A stretch of DNA of 64,000 nt from JANWYT01 sp034437555 (GCA_034437555.1 DAOTTQ010000018.1:1-64000), one strand, 5' to 3'. Numbered from the stretch's first letter, positions 23,440 to 32,346 are shown. Made by a program: numbers and translations. The notes: generated from the sequence alone by a model not told the origin.

Positions 23440-24078
23440 ATGAGCAAAGAACCCTTCTCATTACGCTGGACAGAAGTTTGGACAATGGCAATTACACGCC
23501 CCCAACCCGAAACCTATGGCACATTGCTACAAGACACAAACACGCGCCTGTCACGGGCGATTACATGGCTCTTTCTTACGTCTCTGCTTTCCACATTGGC
23601 GCTATTTAACGCACTCATGACCACCCAAGAGTTCCAAGAAGCCATGACGCTTTTGCTTGCCGAAAACGGCATTTCTAGTGTCGATGTCAACATTGGGCAG
23701 GTTTTGTTCTTTTCGGCGTTATTTGCCGCGCCCATCTCGGCGTTCTTTATGGTGTTGGGGTGGCTGTTATTGGGGCGTGTCATCCAGTTCATTGCCGACC
23801 AAATGGGCGCACCACAGCTAACGAAGGGGCGTTTTAGCCAATTGATGTATTGCATTGGCGCAATTGTCGCACCGCTTACGCTGGTAGGGGCGTTCTTATC
23901 GCTCATTCCGTTATTGGGTATTTTCTCGCTTGGTGTCACGCTATACCAGATGTATTGTTTGGTGCGTGCCTCACAAGCCGTCTATCAAATGGACACGCGC
24001 ACCGCCATGACGGTGGTCGTATTCCCCATCATCGGCTTCTTTGCGCTCCAGCTTATTCTCTTGGGGTCGTTGATATAA
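23440..24078 (+). CDS. Yip1-family integral membrane protein
   Basis: A 212-aa membrane protein with about five hydrophobic helices. It has the N-terminal WTEVWTMAITRPQPETY arm seen in bacterial Yip1-domain proteins, in which a cytoplasmic tail precedes the membrane bundle. Helices lie near residues 42-62, 90-115, 137-160 and 185-210. Function of bacterial Yip1 proteins is not established. AAGGA lies 10 bases before the ATG. It is convergent with the dihydroorotate dehydrogenase-like gene and is separated from it by a shared hairpin. Confidence 0.75.
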   Translation: MSKEPFSLRWTEVWTMAITRPQPETYGTLLQDTNTRLSRAITWLFLTSLLSTLALFNALMTTQEFQEAMTLLLAENGISSVDVNIGQVLFFSALFAAPISAFFMVLGWLLLGRVIQFIADQMGAPQLTKGRFSQLMYCIGAIVAPLTLVGAFLSLIPLLGIFSLGVTLYQMYCLVRASQAVYQMDTRTAMTVVVFPIIGFFALQLILLGSLI

Positions 24079-24108
24079 AAAAGGGGCTTGGCACACGCCA
24101 AACCCCTT
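24077..24108 (-). terminator. Terminator of the nifJ operon (and Yip1 gene)
   Basis: On the minus strand, AAGGGGTTTGGC / GCCAAGCCCCTT (24081-24108, ACAC-type loop, one mismatch) is followed by TTTTTT. It terminates the DHOD-like gene, which ends 13 bases before it, and may also stop the convergent Yip1 transcript. Confidence 0.8.
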
Positions 24109-24121
24109 AGAGCGTTCTCGT

Positions 24122-25126
24122 TTAGTGCGTGTTCTGTGGGAAATACGTCCGCAAGCCGCGCATATACTGGGCGCGTTCAAATGCAGAAGGGTCGGCGGTG
24201 TGCTGTTGGCTGACGCTTCCACGCAATTGCTCTACAGACTCGTATTCATGTTCCTCTAGCCACGCCACCAACTCTCTCTCTACGGTGCTAAAGTGGTCGA
24301 TTCCATGCTTCAGCACCGCCGAAGTCATCATGGTCACGTTTGCGCCTGCCATCAAGAGCTTTAGCGCATCTTGTGCCGTGTGTACGCCACTGGTTGCCGC
24401 TAAATTCGCTTTTAGCTTGCCATAAAGAATCCCGATCCAACGCAACGGCAAGCGCAAATCATAGGATGTACTCAATAAGATGTTGGGTTCGGTTTCTAGC
24501 GTTTCTAGGTTAATATCGGGCTGATAAAACCGATTAAACAACACCAACGCATCCGCCCCCACATCATCCAAACGCTTTGCCATATTCGCAAAATTGCTAA
24601 AATACGGGCTTAACTTAACGGAAATCGGGATGTTAAGTTGCTCTTTCACACTCTTTACAATGTCTATATAACGTTGTTCCACTTCTGCACCACTTTGGTG
24701 AATGTCGGTGGGGATGTGATAGATATTCAGCTCGATTGCACTCGCCCCCGCTTCTTGCATTTGCAGGCTAAAGTGCGTCCATCCCCCCACACTCGCCCCG
24801 TTTAGGCTGGCAATAATGGGAACACTCACCGCCTCGCGTGCCTTGCGAATGTGATTAAGGTAATCATCAGTACGCGCATGGAACACTTCGGGTTCTGGAA
24901 AATACGTTAGGGCTTCGGCATAGCTTTCTGTGCCATATTCCAAATGGTGTTGCAGGGCTTCGCGTTCCATCCGAATTTCTTCTTCATACAGCGAATACAG
25001 CACAATAGCAGATGCCCCCGCATCTTCTAGGCGTTGTAAATTTGCAATCGTATCGGTTAAGGGCGAAGCCGATGCCACGAGGGGCGATTTGAGTGGCATA
25101 CCCATATAGCTTGTTTTAATGTTCAT
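24122..25126 (-). CDS. Dihydroorotate dehydrogenase-like flavoprotein linked to NifJ
   Basis: A 334-aa FMN TIM-barrel protein related to class I dihydroorotate dehydrogenases. It shows MPLKSPLVASASPLT at the N-terminus, PIIASLNGASVGGW, AIELNIYHIP (where PyrD has an Asn of the flavin/substrate site), PISVKLSPYFSN and ATSGVHTAQDALKLLMAGA. The pyrimidine-specific active-site cysteine loop is not apparent, so an oxidoreductase role tied to NifJ is more likely than pyrimidine synthesis. DHOD-like genes next to nifJ are common in bacteria (established pattern, role unproven). The ATG at 25126 lies inside the end of nifJ (11-base overlap), with AAGGTGG as ribosome site, so the two are translationally coupled. 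Confidence 0.82.
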   Translation of the reverse strand: MNIKTSYMGMPLKSPLVASASPLTDTIANLQRLEDAGASAIVLYSLYEEEIRMEREALQHHLEYGTESYAEALTYFPEPEVFHARTDDYLNHIRKAREAVSVPIIASLNGASVGGWTHFSLQMQEAGASAIELNIYHIPTDIHQSGAEVEQRYIDIVKSVKEQLNIPISVKLSPYFSNFANMAKRLDDVGADALVLFNRFYQPDINLETLETEPNILLSTSYDLRLPLRWIGILYGKLKANLAATSGVHTAQDALKLLMAGANVTMMTSAVLKHGIDHFSTVERELVAWLEEHEYESVEQLRGSVSQQHTADPSAFERAQYMRGLRTYFPQNTH

Positions 25127-28100
25127 CACGACCCACCTTTTCATCACTATTCGTTACCACACGCTCCGAAAGGTACTGATACAACGCCCACCGTATATTT
25201 ACGTCCTCTTGGGCTTCTGCAAACAAATGGCGTGATTCTTCGGGTTGGCTCATTTCTAGCATACGGAAGCGGTTTTCCATGCGTAGATACTCTTTAACAG
25301 GCATTTTGGGCGGGCGTGAATCCAGCTGAAGCGGATTTTTACCCTCTAGCACGCGGTCGGGGTGATAGCGATATAGTAGCCATTGCCCCGTATCTACGGC
25401 GGCTTTCTGGTTTTGCATGGCGGTTTTCATCACAATGCCATGCGCGATACAGTGGCTATAAGCAATAATAATGGAAGGTCCGTCATAGGCTTCGGCTTCT
25501 AGGATGGCGCGTAGAGTATGCTCATCTTTTGCGCCCATAGCAATCTGCGCCACATACACATGACCATAGCTCATTGCCATTAGCCCCAAATCTTTTTTGC
25601 CCAGCTTCTTACCACTAGAGGCAAATTTTGCCACAGCACCGCGCGGTGTCGCTTTGGACATTTGCCCGCCCGTATTGGAGTAAACTTCGGTATCCATCAC
25701 CAGGATATTGACGTTACGACCCGTAGAAATCACGTGGTCAAGACCGCCAAAGTCAATGTCATATGCCCAACCATCGCCCCCCACAATCCACAAACTACGC
25801 TTTACCAGCGAATCGGCAACCGATAGCAACGCTGGCACGCTGGGATGTTGGAGGGTTTGTAGGCGTTGTTTTAGCTCGGCAACGCGCTGGCGTTGGTCAT
25901 AAATATCTGATTCATCGATTTGTTGTGCGCTCACAATGTCATGTGCCAGTGGCTCACCAATTTCATTCGCAAGGCTAATGATGAGTTCTTTGGCGTATTC
26001 CATTTGTTTATCCAAAGCCACACGCATCCCCAAGCCAAATTCTGCGTTGTCCTCAAAGAGCGAGTTTGCCCAAGCGGGTCCGCGCCCTTCTTCGTTCTTT
26101 GCCCATGGCGTAGTGGGTAAATTGCCCCCATAAATGGATGAACAGCCCGTTGCGTTGGCAATAATGGCGCGGTCACCAAAGAGCTGTGAAATCAGTTTTA
26201 GATACGGTGTTTCGCCACAGCCGGCGCACGCCCCCGAAAATTCAAAGAGGGGTTGCTGAACTTGTTGCTGGCGAATAGAGCCAGGCTTAATCAGTGAACG
26301 GTCGAGTTCGGGGATACTCACAAAGTGTTCCCAATTTTTGACTTCTTGGTCACGGAGGGGGGCTTGCACTTCCATGTTAATCGCTTTGCGATTAGAAAAC
26401 ATCTTATTTTTTGCAGGGCAAACGTCCACACAAATGCCACAAGACGTACAATCTTCTGGTGATACCTGTATCGTGTAGCTTAAGCCGTTCCACTCTTTGT
26501 CACGGGCAGGCGTAGACTTAAAGCCATCGGGGGCGTTTTCGGCATATTCGGGGTCATAGGCTTTAATGCGAATGACCGCATGAGGGCAAACCATCGCACA
26601 CTTACCGCACTGAATACACACTTCAGAATCCCACACCGGGATTTCATCGGCAAGATTGCGCTTTTCATATTGCGTTGTGCCTGTGGGATACACCCCATCA
26701 TTCGGCATGGCACTCACGGGCAAACTATCGCCCTTACGGGCTATCATTGCCCCCAAGATGTCACGGACAAAATGAGGCGCATTGGCAGTAACGGGCGGTA
26801 AAAGCTCTTGTGTGCTCGTCAGTGTGGCAGGAACGCTCACTTCAAACATGCCCTCTAGCGTAACATCAACGGCACGCAGGTTCATATCGACAATTTCTTG
26901 CCCTTTTTTGCCATACGTCTTGATGATGGATTGCTTAATGGCATCAATGGATTCTTGGCGCGGCAACACCCCAGAAATGGCAAAGAAGCACACCTGCATG
27001 ATGGTATTGATGCGGTTTTTCATGCCAGCATCACGCGCCACTTTATAGGCATCAATGACGTAGAAATGCAATTGCTTGTCTAGGATGGTTTGTTGATAGC
27101 TACGGGGTAGCGTATCCCACACATGCTCTTTAGAAATAGGCGTGTTCAGTAAGAAAACACCCCCTTCTACGGCATCCTCTAAAATATCATAACGGTCTAA
27201 AAAGGTCGCTTGGTGGCACGCGATAAAATTGGCGCGTGTGATAAGGTAGTTCGAGCGAATAGGGTTAAGCCCAAAGCGCAGATGTGAGACCGTCATTGAC
27301 CCCGATTTTTTAGAATCATAAACAAAGTAACCCTGCGCGTAGTTATCGGTGTTTTCGCCAATAATCTTAATGCTGTTCTTGTTTGCGCCCACGGTGCCAT
27401 CTGCGCCTAGCCCATAAAAGAGGGCGCGTACCACCCCATCCGATTCAATCGAAAAATTGGGGTCATAGGGCAAGCTGGTAAACGTGACATCATCTTCAAT
27501 GCCTATAGTAAAGTGATTTTTGGGGTTTTGGGTGGTTAAATGGTCAAAAACACCCTTAATCATGGCAGGCGTAAACTCTTTAGAGGACAAGCCATAGCGT
27601 CCGCCCACAATGACGGGAAATAATGGGGCGTGCCACGCTTCAAACACCGCCGACACCACATCCGTATAAAGCGGTTCGCCCACCGCGCCGGGTTCTTTCG
27701 TGCGGTCTAGTACGGCAATGGCTTTTGTGGTGCTAGGGAAGGCACTGATAAAGCGTTGCACATCCAACGGGCGATACAAGCGCACCTTAAGAACGCCCAC
27801 TTTTTGCCCCTGTGCCATCAGTGCGTCTATCGTTTCGTGAACAGCCTCACAACCCGACCCCATTAGCACCACCACGCGCTCGGCATCGGGCGCACCGTAG
27901 TATTCATACAGTTGGTATTGTCGCCCTGTCAGCTTGGCAAATTCGTCCATTGTCTCTTGAATGATGCTAGGGCATTGGGCATAAAACGGGTTGACGGTTT
28001 CACGTGCTTGAAAATAAACGTCGGGGTTTTGGGCTGTACCGCGTAGCGTGGGGCTATCAGGCGTAAGACCCCGCGCACGATGGGCAAAGACCAGCTCATC

Positions 28101-28691
28101 AGAAATCATAGCGCGTACCACGTCGTCGGGGATGATGGCAATTTTGTTCACTTCGTGAGACGTGCGAAAGCCGTCAAAGAAGTGGATGAAGGGTAAACGC
28201 GCCTTCAAAACGGCACTGTGGGCAATCAGAGCAAAGTCATGGGCTTCTTGAACAGATGCCGAAGCCAAAAAGCCGAAGCCCGTAGACCTCGCAGCCATCA
28301 CATCACTATGGTCGCCAAAGATAGACAAGCCCTGTGTTGCCAATGAACGGGCTGCCACATGAAACACCGTTGCCGTTAGTTCGCCTGCAATTTTATACAT
28401 ATTGGGTATCATCAGCAGTAGCCCTTGCGAAGCGGTAAAGGTGGTCGTGAGTGACCCTGCTTGTAATGCGCCGTGTACTGCGCCAACTGCGCCTGCTTCG
28501 CTTTGCATCTCTATCACGTGGGGGGTTGTTCCCCAAATGTTCGGCATATCTTTGGCAGCCCATTCATCCGCCCATTCCCCCATCGCAGAAGATGGCGTAA
28601 TCGGGTAAATGGCAATCACTTCATTCACCTTAAAGGCAATTTGAGCAACCGCTTCATTGCCGTCTAGGGTGACATATTCGGTGGGTTTCAT
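25116..28691 (-). CDS. nifJ: Pyruvate:ferredoxin (flavodoxin) oxidoreductase
   Basis: A single-chain homodimer-type PFOR of 1191 aa, normal for NifJ. It oxidises pyruvate to acetyl-CoA and CO2 with reduction of ferredoxin or flavodoxin. In order: an N-terminal pyrimidine-binding domain (IAIYPITPSSAMGEWADEW), domain II/gamma (GTVGANKNSIKIIG), and two ferredoxin-type clusters near residues 690-700 and 745-755 (CIQCGKCAMVCPH and CTSCGICVDVCP). The TPP domain has the proximal-cluster CAGCGETPY and ATGCSSIYGG, GGDGWAYDID and DTEVYSNTGGQMSKATP. The ATG at 28691 has GAGGGG 9 bases upstream; an open extension beyond it lacks homology. The enzyme is oxygen-sensitive in most hosts, which suggests anaerobic metabolism. 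Confidence 0.97.
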   Translation of the reverse strand: MKPTEYVTLDGNEAVAQIAFKVNEVIAIYPITPSSAMGEWADEWAAKDMPNIWGTTPHVIEMQSEAGAVGAVHGALQAGSLTTTFTASQGLLLMIPNMYKIAGELTATVFHVAARSLATQGLSIFGDHSDVMAARSTGFGFLASASVQEAHDFALIAHSAVLKARLPFIHFFDGFRTSHEVNKIAIIPDDVVRAMISDELVFAHRARGLTPDSPTLRGTAQNPDVYFQARETVNPFYAQCPSIIQETMDEFAKLTGRQYQLYEYYGAPDAERVVVLMGSGCEAVHETIDALMAQGQKVGVLKVRLYRPLDVQRFISAFPSTTKAIAVLDRTKEPGAVGEPLYTDVVSAVFEAWHAPLFPVIVGGRYGLSSKEFTPAMIKGVFDHLTTQNPKNHFTIGIEDDVTFTSLPYDPNFSIESDGVVRALFYGLGADGTVGANKNSIKIIGENTDNYAQGYFVYDSKKSGSMTVSHLRFGLNPIRSNYLITRANFIACHQATFLDRYDILEDAVEGGVFLLNTPISKEHVWDTLPRSYQQTILDKQLHFYVIDAYKVARDAGMKNRINTIMQVCFFAISGVLPRQESIDAIKQSIIKTYGKKGQEIVDMNLRAVDVTLEGMFEVSVPATLTSTQELLPPVTANAPHFVRDILGAMIARKGDSLPVSAMPNDGVYPTGTTQYEKRNLADEIPVWDSEVCIQCGKCAMVCPHAVIRIKAYDPEYAENAPDGFKSTPARDKEWNGLSYTIQVSPEDCTSCGICVDVCPAKNKMFSNRKAINMEVQAPLRDQEVKNWEHFVSIPELDRSLIKPGSIRQQQVQQPLFEFSGACAGCGETPYLKLISQLFGDRAIIANATGCSSIYGGNLPTTPWAKNEEGRGPAWANSLFEDNAEFGLGMRVALDKQMEYAKELIISLANEIGEPLAHDIVSAQQIDESDIYDQRQRVAELKQRLQTLQHPSVPALLSVADSLVKRSLWIVGGDGWAYDIDFGGLDHVISTGRNVNILVMDTEVYSNTGGQMSKATPRGAVAKFASSGKKLGKKDLGLMAMSYGHVYVAQIAMGAKDEHTLRAILEAEAYDGPSIIIAYSHCIAHGIVMKTAMQNQKAAVDTGQWLLYRYHPDRVLEGKNPLQLDSRPPKMPVKEYLRMENRFRMLEMSQPEESRHLFAEAQEDVNIRWALYQYLSERVVTNSDEKVGRDEH

Positions 28692-29013
28692 AATCAAAGT
28701 CCCCTCAAAAATACTTTTATAGACGTATATCCACATTATCTAATGAGGGGGCAATGTACAGTAGTGATGGGTGTAATGCTTTAGAGGGGCAAAATGCCCT
28801 ATTTCGTGTTATGAGGTGTTTTGTAGGGACACCCGACGGGTGCGCACAATGCGCGCCCATTTTATATCACACATCATAGAAGAAAAATTCCCTGCGAAGG
28901 CGGGGGATGCCCCCCATCACATACGGTACGGGCATGATAGTTCATGCCCCAACAGACCAGAGCTATTAAGAGCGGACACACCGAATCCCGATAAAACTGT
29001 ATGCCTCACCCCA
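28692..29013. repeat. Hairpin-rich non-coding gap, probable repeat remnants
   Basis: This 322-base gap has no credible gene. Its right half carries several self-complementary blocks: ACCCGACGGGT with GCGCACAATGCGCGC (about 28836-28856), GGGGGATGCCCCC (about 28904-28918) and the perfect GGGCATGA-TAGT-TCATGCCC (28930-28949). Base composition differs from neighbours (GC-rich patches). It resembles decayed REP/MITE-type repeats. The left end should contain the nifJ promoter; TATAAA on the minus strand about 33 bases upstream of the nifJ start is a weak -10 candidate. Confidence 0.5.
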
Positions 29014-29772
29014 TCACAGCATCTCATACATTGTATCGTTAAAGTAGCGCACCAAGACAGGCGTGCCAACAGGGGGCAGTAGCTCATCACGGAGGTCTCT
29101 ACGCATGTGGGACGCTTTGCCCTCTTTGCGTGTTAGCCCATCAGGCGACCTAAACATATACGTCACCTTCACCTGAAAATCACCGTCGCTATCCGTTTCA
29201 CCCGTAATGCTCATAATTTCGCCCTCAATATCCCTGCCATGCCTAATGAGCTTACGCCAACGGCGCATACTATTTACCGCGCCAAAAATGAAAACCCCAA
29301 CAAACCCATTCCAACACAGAGAAAAAAGCACTAAAAAGATGGGCAATGCGGGGTCGGGTGCATTTAACGTGGCAATAGAGGGGTCACTTTTGGCATACAC
29401 CACTAAAAGCGGCTCGCCATTATTGGCAACCCCATACACTTCAGAAGATACAGAGGCTTCGTTGGTATAGGTTTGGTCGTTGACAACATAGCGATACGTC
29501 ACATAGTACGAATCACCATCATCATCACTAGAGATACGCCGCGAAACAAACGTCCCTCGTATATTTTCACCCTCTGTAGAAAGCAAACCATACTCATAAG
29601 TGGTGTAGACTGCTATCGCAATGATAAACAACCCCGCAAGGATAAACGGGATAAAGAAAAATAACAGGCAACCACTCGTCCCCCCTTTGGGAGACTTGTC
29701 GATGCCCGCTAGATAATTCTCATGCGAGGGGTTCAACAGAAAGACATCTTGTCCGTTTTTTCTTTTGTTCAT
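29014..29772 (-). CDS. DUF3592-like membrane protein
   Basis: A 252-aa protein with two membrane segments (about residues 33-57 and 140-165). Extracytoplasmic or cytosolic beta-rich blocks follow each: GTFVSRRISSDDDGDSYYV, TYRYVVNDQTYTN and, later, VTYMFRSPDGLTR with GTPVLVRYFND. The VTYxF...G pattern repeated twice is that of DUF3592 proteins, whose function is unknown. The frame is open upstream, but the ATG at 29772 starts the recognisable polar N-terminus; its ribosome site is weak. It stands alone between the repeat gap and the flavin-binding protein. Confidence 0.7.
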   Translation of the reverse strand: MNKRKNGQDVFLLNPSHENYLAGIDKSPKGGTSGCLLFFFIPFILAGLFIIAIAVYTTYEYGLLSTEGENIRGTFVSRRISSDDDGDSYYVTYRYVVNDQTYTNEASVSSEVYGVANNGEPLLVVYAKSDPSIATLNAPDPALPIFLVLFSLCWNGFVGVFIFGAVNSMRRWRKLIRHGRDIEGEIMSITGETDSDGDFQVKVTYMFRSPDGLTRKEGKASHMRRDLRDELLPPVGTPVLVRYFNDTMYEML

Positions 29773-29826
29773 CGTGGCTTCTCTGTCTGTATGAGCGATC
29801 ACAATACAGAGGATTATAACCCGTTT

Positions 29827-30444
29827 TTACTTACCGCGATTGCTGGCTAAAATGGGAAGCGCGTCATACAAGAACGCTCCTTCAAAATCACCCACTTCTT
29901 TCTTTTTGCCACTCCACGATGCCACATCCATCCGAATAACCGTTGTGCGCCGTAGTTCTTCTGGCACAGGGGGCTGATAGTGCGTGTTTGGGAGCAAGTG
30001 AGGCGCGTATTTATCTAAGATGGCTTGAAGCGCGTCTGTGGCTTCTTCGTCCGATTCGACAACGTGAACCGCGCCAAAAACCGTTACACCGGCATATTCT
30101 ACGCTAAATTCAAGCGCGGTGGGCGCGGGTAATAGTCGCCCCATTTCCATAATGCTAAAGCAAGCTTGGTCGGGGGCTTGGGGCGCGGTAATGTTGTCAC
30201 GGGTGCGCCCACCGTGTGCCGTATGAATGTAAATGCAGTCTTGGGCTTCGTCATACACAAAGATATTGGTGTTCATAAAGGGTTGCCCTTCATGCACCGT
30301 TGCCAGTGTTCCCACAGGGGCGCGTTTAAGAAACTCAATAATCCACGCCTCATCTGTTACCGCGCGGTCGCGGCGGCGCACCCATGAAGCATCGGTTCTT
30401 TCTGTGGCAATGTGGGATGGGGGTGTAGCGGTATCTTGGGTCAT
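29827..30444 (-). CDS. Pyridoxamine 5'-phosphate oxidase-family (split-barrel flavin) protein
   Basis: A 205-aa FMN-binding split-barrel protein. The domain starts at FLKRAPVGTLATVHEGQPFM and continues with IYIHTAHGGRTRDNI, the phosphate-binding area of NimA/PNPOx-like proteins, and EFSVEYAGVTVFGAVHVV. Family members include flavin reductases, nitroimidazole-resistance proteins and heme- or F420-binding proteins, so the reaction is not fixed. AAGGAG lies 9 bases before the ATG at 30444, which is preferred over an upstream Met-Leu-Met start. It has no operon partner. Confidence 0.85.
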   Translation of the reverse strand: MTQDTATPPSHIATERTDASWVRRRDRAVTDEAWIIEFLKRAPVGTLATVHEGQPFMNTNIFVYDEAQDCIYIHTAHGGRTRDNITAPQAPDQACFSIMEMGRLLPAPTALEFSVEYAGVTVFGAVHVVESDEEATDALQAILDKYAPHLLPNTHYQPPVPEELRRTTVIRMDVASWSGKKKEVGDFEGAFLYDALPILASNRGK

Positions 30445-30617
30445 TATGTCAGTCTCCTTTAGCATCAGCAAGCAAGTTCCCTGTTTTTATACTAAAGAAG
30501 ATGCTTGCCCATGTCAGTATGTCCATAAGACCACAACGCTTGCTAGAGACACTCTACGCCAAGACTTTCCCAAACTCGTGTTTATGCGTTTTTGTCGGGA
30601 TTGCGTATAACGTCTCA

Positions 30618-31079
30618 TTAAACCCCAAAAGAGAGCCTGCCTTGTATGGGGTTTTCGTTATTTTGTGCGGCTAGCGTTACAGATTCTGCAGGGTTATCAA
30701 GTAACCGCGTGTCTAAGCTCGCATCATCTTCTAACGGCGGTTCATCAACAATCAGGCGATTGAGCATCCATGCTACGCCAAAGTACGGCAACGTATAAGA
30801 CAATGCTCCAAAAAGTGGTACGTAAAATGGTAATCCAGTCTGATGGAGGAGCATATACAAGAACGCTGTATGAAGAGTAGCACTCAGGGTCATTATCCCT
30901 ACCCCCGCCCGTTGCCACTTTTGATACACCAATAGCCCCACCAAAATAGAGCCTTGTGACAACAGCACGTACAAATGCCCGAACATATCATCAGATGCAA
31001 ATGTGCCAAAGCCCAAAACCGTGTAGAAAAGAACCATAAACGCACTGAAAAAATAAGTCAGGCGTTTAGCACGCACCAC
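30618..31079 (-). CDS. Hypothetical membrane protein, four helices
   Basis: I do not recognise a family. The 153-aa product has four hydrophobic segments in the first 115 residues (for example LTYFFSAFMVLFYTVLGFG and HLYVLLSQGSILVGLLVY), then an acidic cytoplasmic tail with DEPPLEDDASLD. It begins with a GTG at 31079. The codons before it are a repeated Arg-Lys series without a start, so this is the only sensible start, but its ribosome site is poor. The M50-like membrane gene lies about 100 bases upstream in the same direction. Confidence 0.6.
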   Translation of the reverse strand: MVRAKRLTYFFSAFMVLFYTVLGFGTFASDDMFGHLYVLLSQGSILVGLLVYQKWQRAGVGIMTLSATLHTAFLYMLLHQTGLPFYVPLFGALSYTLPYFGVAWMLNRLIVDEPPLEDDASLDTRLLDNPAESVTLAAQNNENPIQGRLSFGV

Positions 31080-31184
31080 AGCTTCACGTTTACGTTTACG
31101 TTTCGTGGGTAGCCTGCTTTCTAAAGAGATACAAAGCGCATAGCCAATGCTCTAATTATATCATCCAAAGACCCCCAAAAAGCA

Positions 31185-31730
31185 TTAAAGACGCTTGCGC
31201 CAATAGGCAATGGTTGCGCCATCATTGCTAAAATCCCCCATCTTTACGGGCGGAAAGAGCGCACCTAGCGTATAAACGGCTACATTTTCAAACAACGCCA
31301 CTGCCAAAACCATATGTAATAACACAGAGTCGCCATTAAGTAACAGCAGCCCCACAAAAAGCACGACACACGCAATCGCGCTAAATATCGCGCCCCCAAT
31401 TGCCCGTTGGATGTGTGCCTGTGGTGGCACGTCGTTTTCGCCTTCTTGGAGGTATTCACTACGCCCCAGCAAGCCCCAATAGGTAATGCCTATCATCGGA
31501 TAACCTGCGCGTCGGGCGGTGGTGCTATGCCCCAAGTGATGCCAAATGCTACCCACATAATGCAGTATCGCCAGCAAAACGCCCGCGATTAACGCCTCTA
31601 TCAATGGCAAGCCTAGCACCAGCGTAATGACCGTAAACAACACCACCAGACCCAAGAATACCACGCCTGTAATCGCTTCAACGACCACATCCAACCCTGC
31701 CAAGCGAAATGAAAAAAGTTTCTGTTTCAT
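31185..31730 (-). CDS. M50-like membrane protein lacking the catalytic Glu
   Basis: A 181-aa membrane protein laid out like a minimal site-2 protease. A long helix carries HHLGHSTTARRAGYPM (His64 to Met79), where M50 enzymes have HExxH followed by xAxRxGxP. Helices follow, then DFSNDGAT near residues 165-172, in the place of the second metal motif NxxPxxPxDG. The glutamate of HExxH is His65 here, so proteolysis by the usual mechanism is not expected, although His64, His68 and the Asp remain. A GGGGA box lies about 9 bases before the ATG. No anti-sigma substrate gene is adjacent. Confidence 0.6.
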   Translation of the reverse strand: MKQKLFSFRLAGLDVVVEAITGVVFLGLVVLFTVITLVLGLPLIEALIAGVLLAILHYVGSIWHHLGHSTTARRAGYPMIGITYWGLLGRSEYLQEGENDVPPQAHIQRAIGGAIFSAIACVVLFVGLLLLNGDSVLLHMVLAVALFENVAVYTLGALFPPVKMGDFSNDGATIAYWRKRL

Positions 31731-31827
31731 CTTAAAAATCCCCTATTTTCAGTGCTAACATACGCGAGATTGTAGCGTGTGTGTGGCGAAGTCGCAAAAA
31801 GACTCCCATCGTTGCAACAAAGGGGGC

Positions 31828-31857
31828 TTGACAATACCGTGTGACATACAGTATATT
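31828..31857 (+). promoter_or_regulatory. Strong sigma-70-type promoter of the DUF6326-like gene
   Basis: Consensus TTGACA (31828-31833), an 18-base spacer and TATATT (31852-31857). The start codon lies 95 bases downstream, leaving a leader with palindromic elements. Confidence 0.75.
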
Positions 31858-31896
31858 TTTACTGTGTGTGATACAGTACTGTTTGATGCACAGTAT
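31848..31896. promoter_or_regulatory. Cluster of ACAGTA/TACTGT operator half-sites
   Basis: ACAGTA-N6-TACTGT (31848-31865) covers the -10, a 10-bp palindrome ACAGTACTGT follows at 31873-31882, and another ACAGTAT at 31890-31896. Such spaced ACAGT/ACTGT arms are typical of dimeric repressors (PadR, GntR/YtrA or TetR types). No regulator gene is nearby. Confidence 0.6.
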
Positions 31897-31952
31897 CGCC
31901 TAAATTACGCAAATCGAGTGCTTCTATATTTACCCAAAAAGAGGAAACCCTA

Positions 31953-32330
31953 ATGGTAACAGAAACCCGAATTTATCTCTCCGCGTCGTGGGCAGTGCTT
32001 ATGCTCATCTATTTATGGGGGGATGTGCTAAGGCTAATGAGTGGAAATGTTGTGGCGGGGGAACTTGGGGACGGTGTAAAAGGCACGCCCACCATGTATT
32101 TATTCATTTCTGCGTTAATGCTCATTCCTATTTTGATGGTCTTTTTGTCGCTGGTATTGCCTTATGATGTGGCACGATGGGCAAATATCATCCTGGCAGC
32201 GTTCTTCTTCTTGATGAACATTACTAGCATACACACTTACCCGGCGCCTTTTGACCGCTTTTTACTCGCGGTAAGCCTTGTCTTTAATGTGCTTACTATC
32301 GCTTACGCTTGGCGGTGGGAAGGGCTGTAA
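31953..32330 (+). CDS. DUF6326-like small membrane protein
   Basis: A 125-aa protein of four hydrophobic helices with short loops. The pattern WAVLMLIYLWGDVLRLMSG in helix 1, ILMVFLSLVLPYDVARWANI in the middle and a final AYAWRW resembles DUF6326-family proteins, whose role is unknown. GAGGA lies 8 bases before the ATG. It is expressed from a near-consensus promoter overlaid by repeated palindromic half-sites, so its level must matter to the cell and it is probably tightly repressed. It is convergent with the ABC exporter genes. Confidence 0.72.
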   Translation: MVTETRIYLSASWAVLMLIYLWGDVLRLMSGNVVAGELGDGVKGTPTMYLFISALMLIPILMVFLSLVLPYDVARWANIILAAFFFLMNITSIHTYPAPFDRFLLAVSLVFNVLTIAYAWRWEGL

Positions 32331-32346
32331 CTAGAAGTCACAGCCC
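32322..32346 (+). terminator. Weak hairpin between convergent genes
   Basis: GGGCTGT / ACAGCCC (32322-32328, 32340-32346) with an 11-base loop overlaps the stop codon of the small membrane gene. No T-run on either strand; a weak bidirectional terminator at best. Confidence 0.3.

Noticed and set aside
28816..29082. 88-codon plus-strand frame over the hairpin-rich gap
   Set aside because: It spans repeat-like palindromes and runs into the 3' end of the DUF3592-like gene; no protein pattern and no ribosome site.
30446..30610. Plus-strand 54-codon Cys-containing frame between the flavin protein and membrane genes
   Set aside because: It has no ribosome site, and its start lies on the Shine-Dalgarno of the minus-strand flavin-protein gene. 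The CxC and CxxC pairs alone are too little to call a gene.
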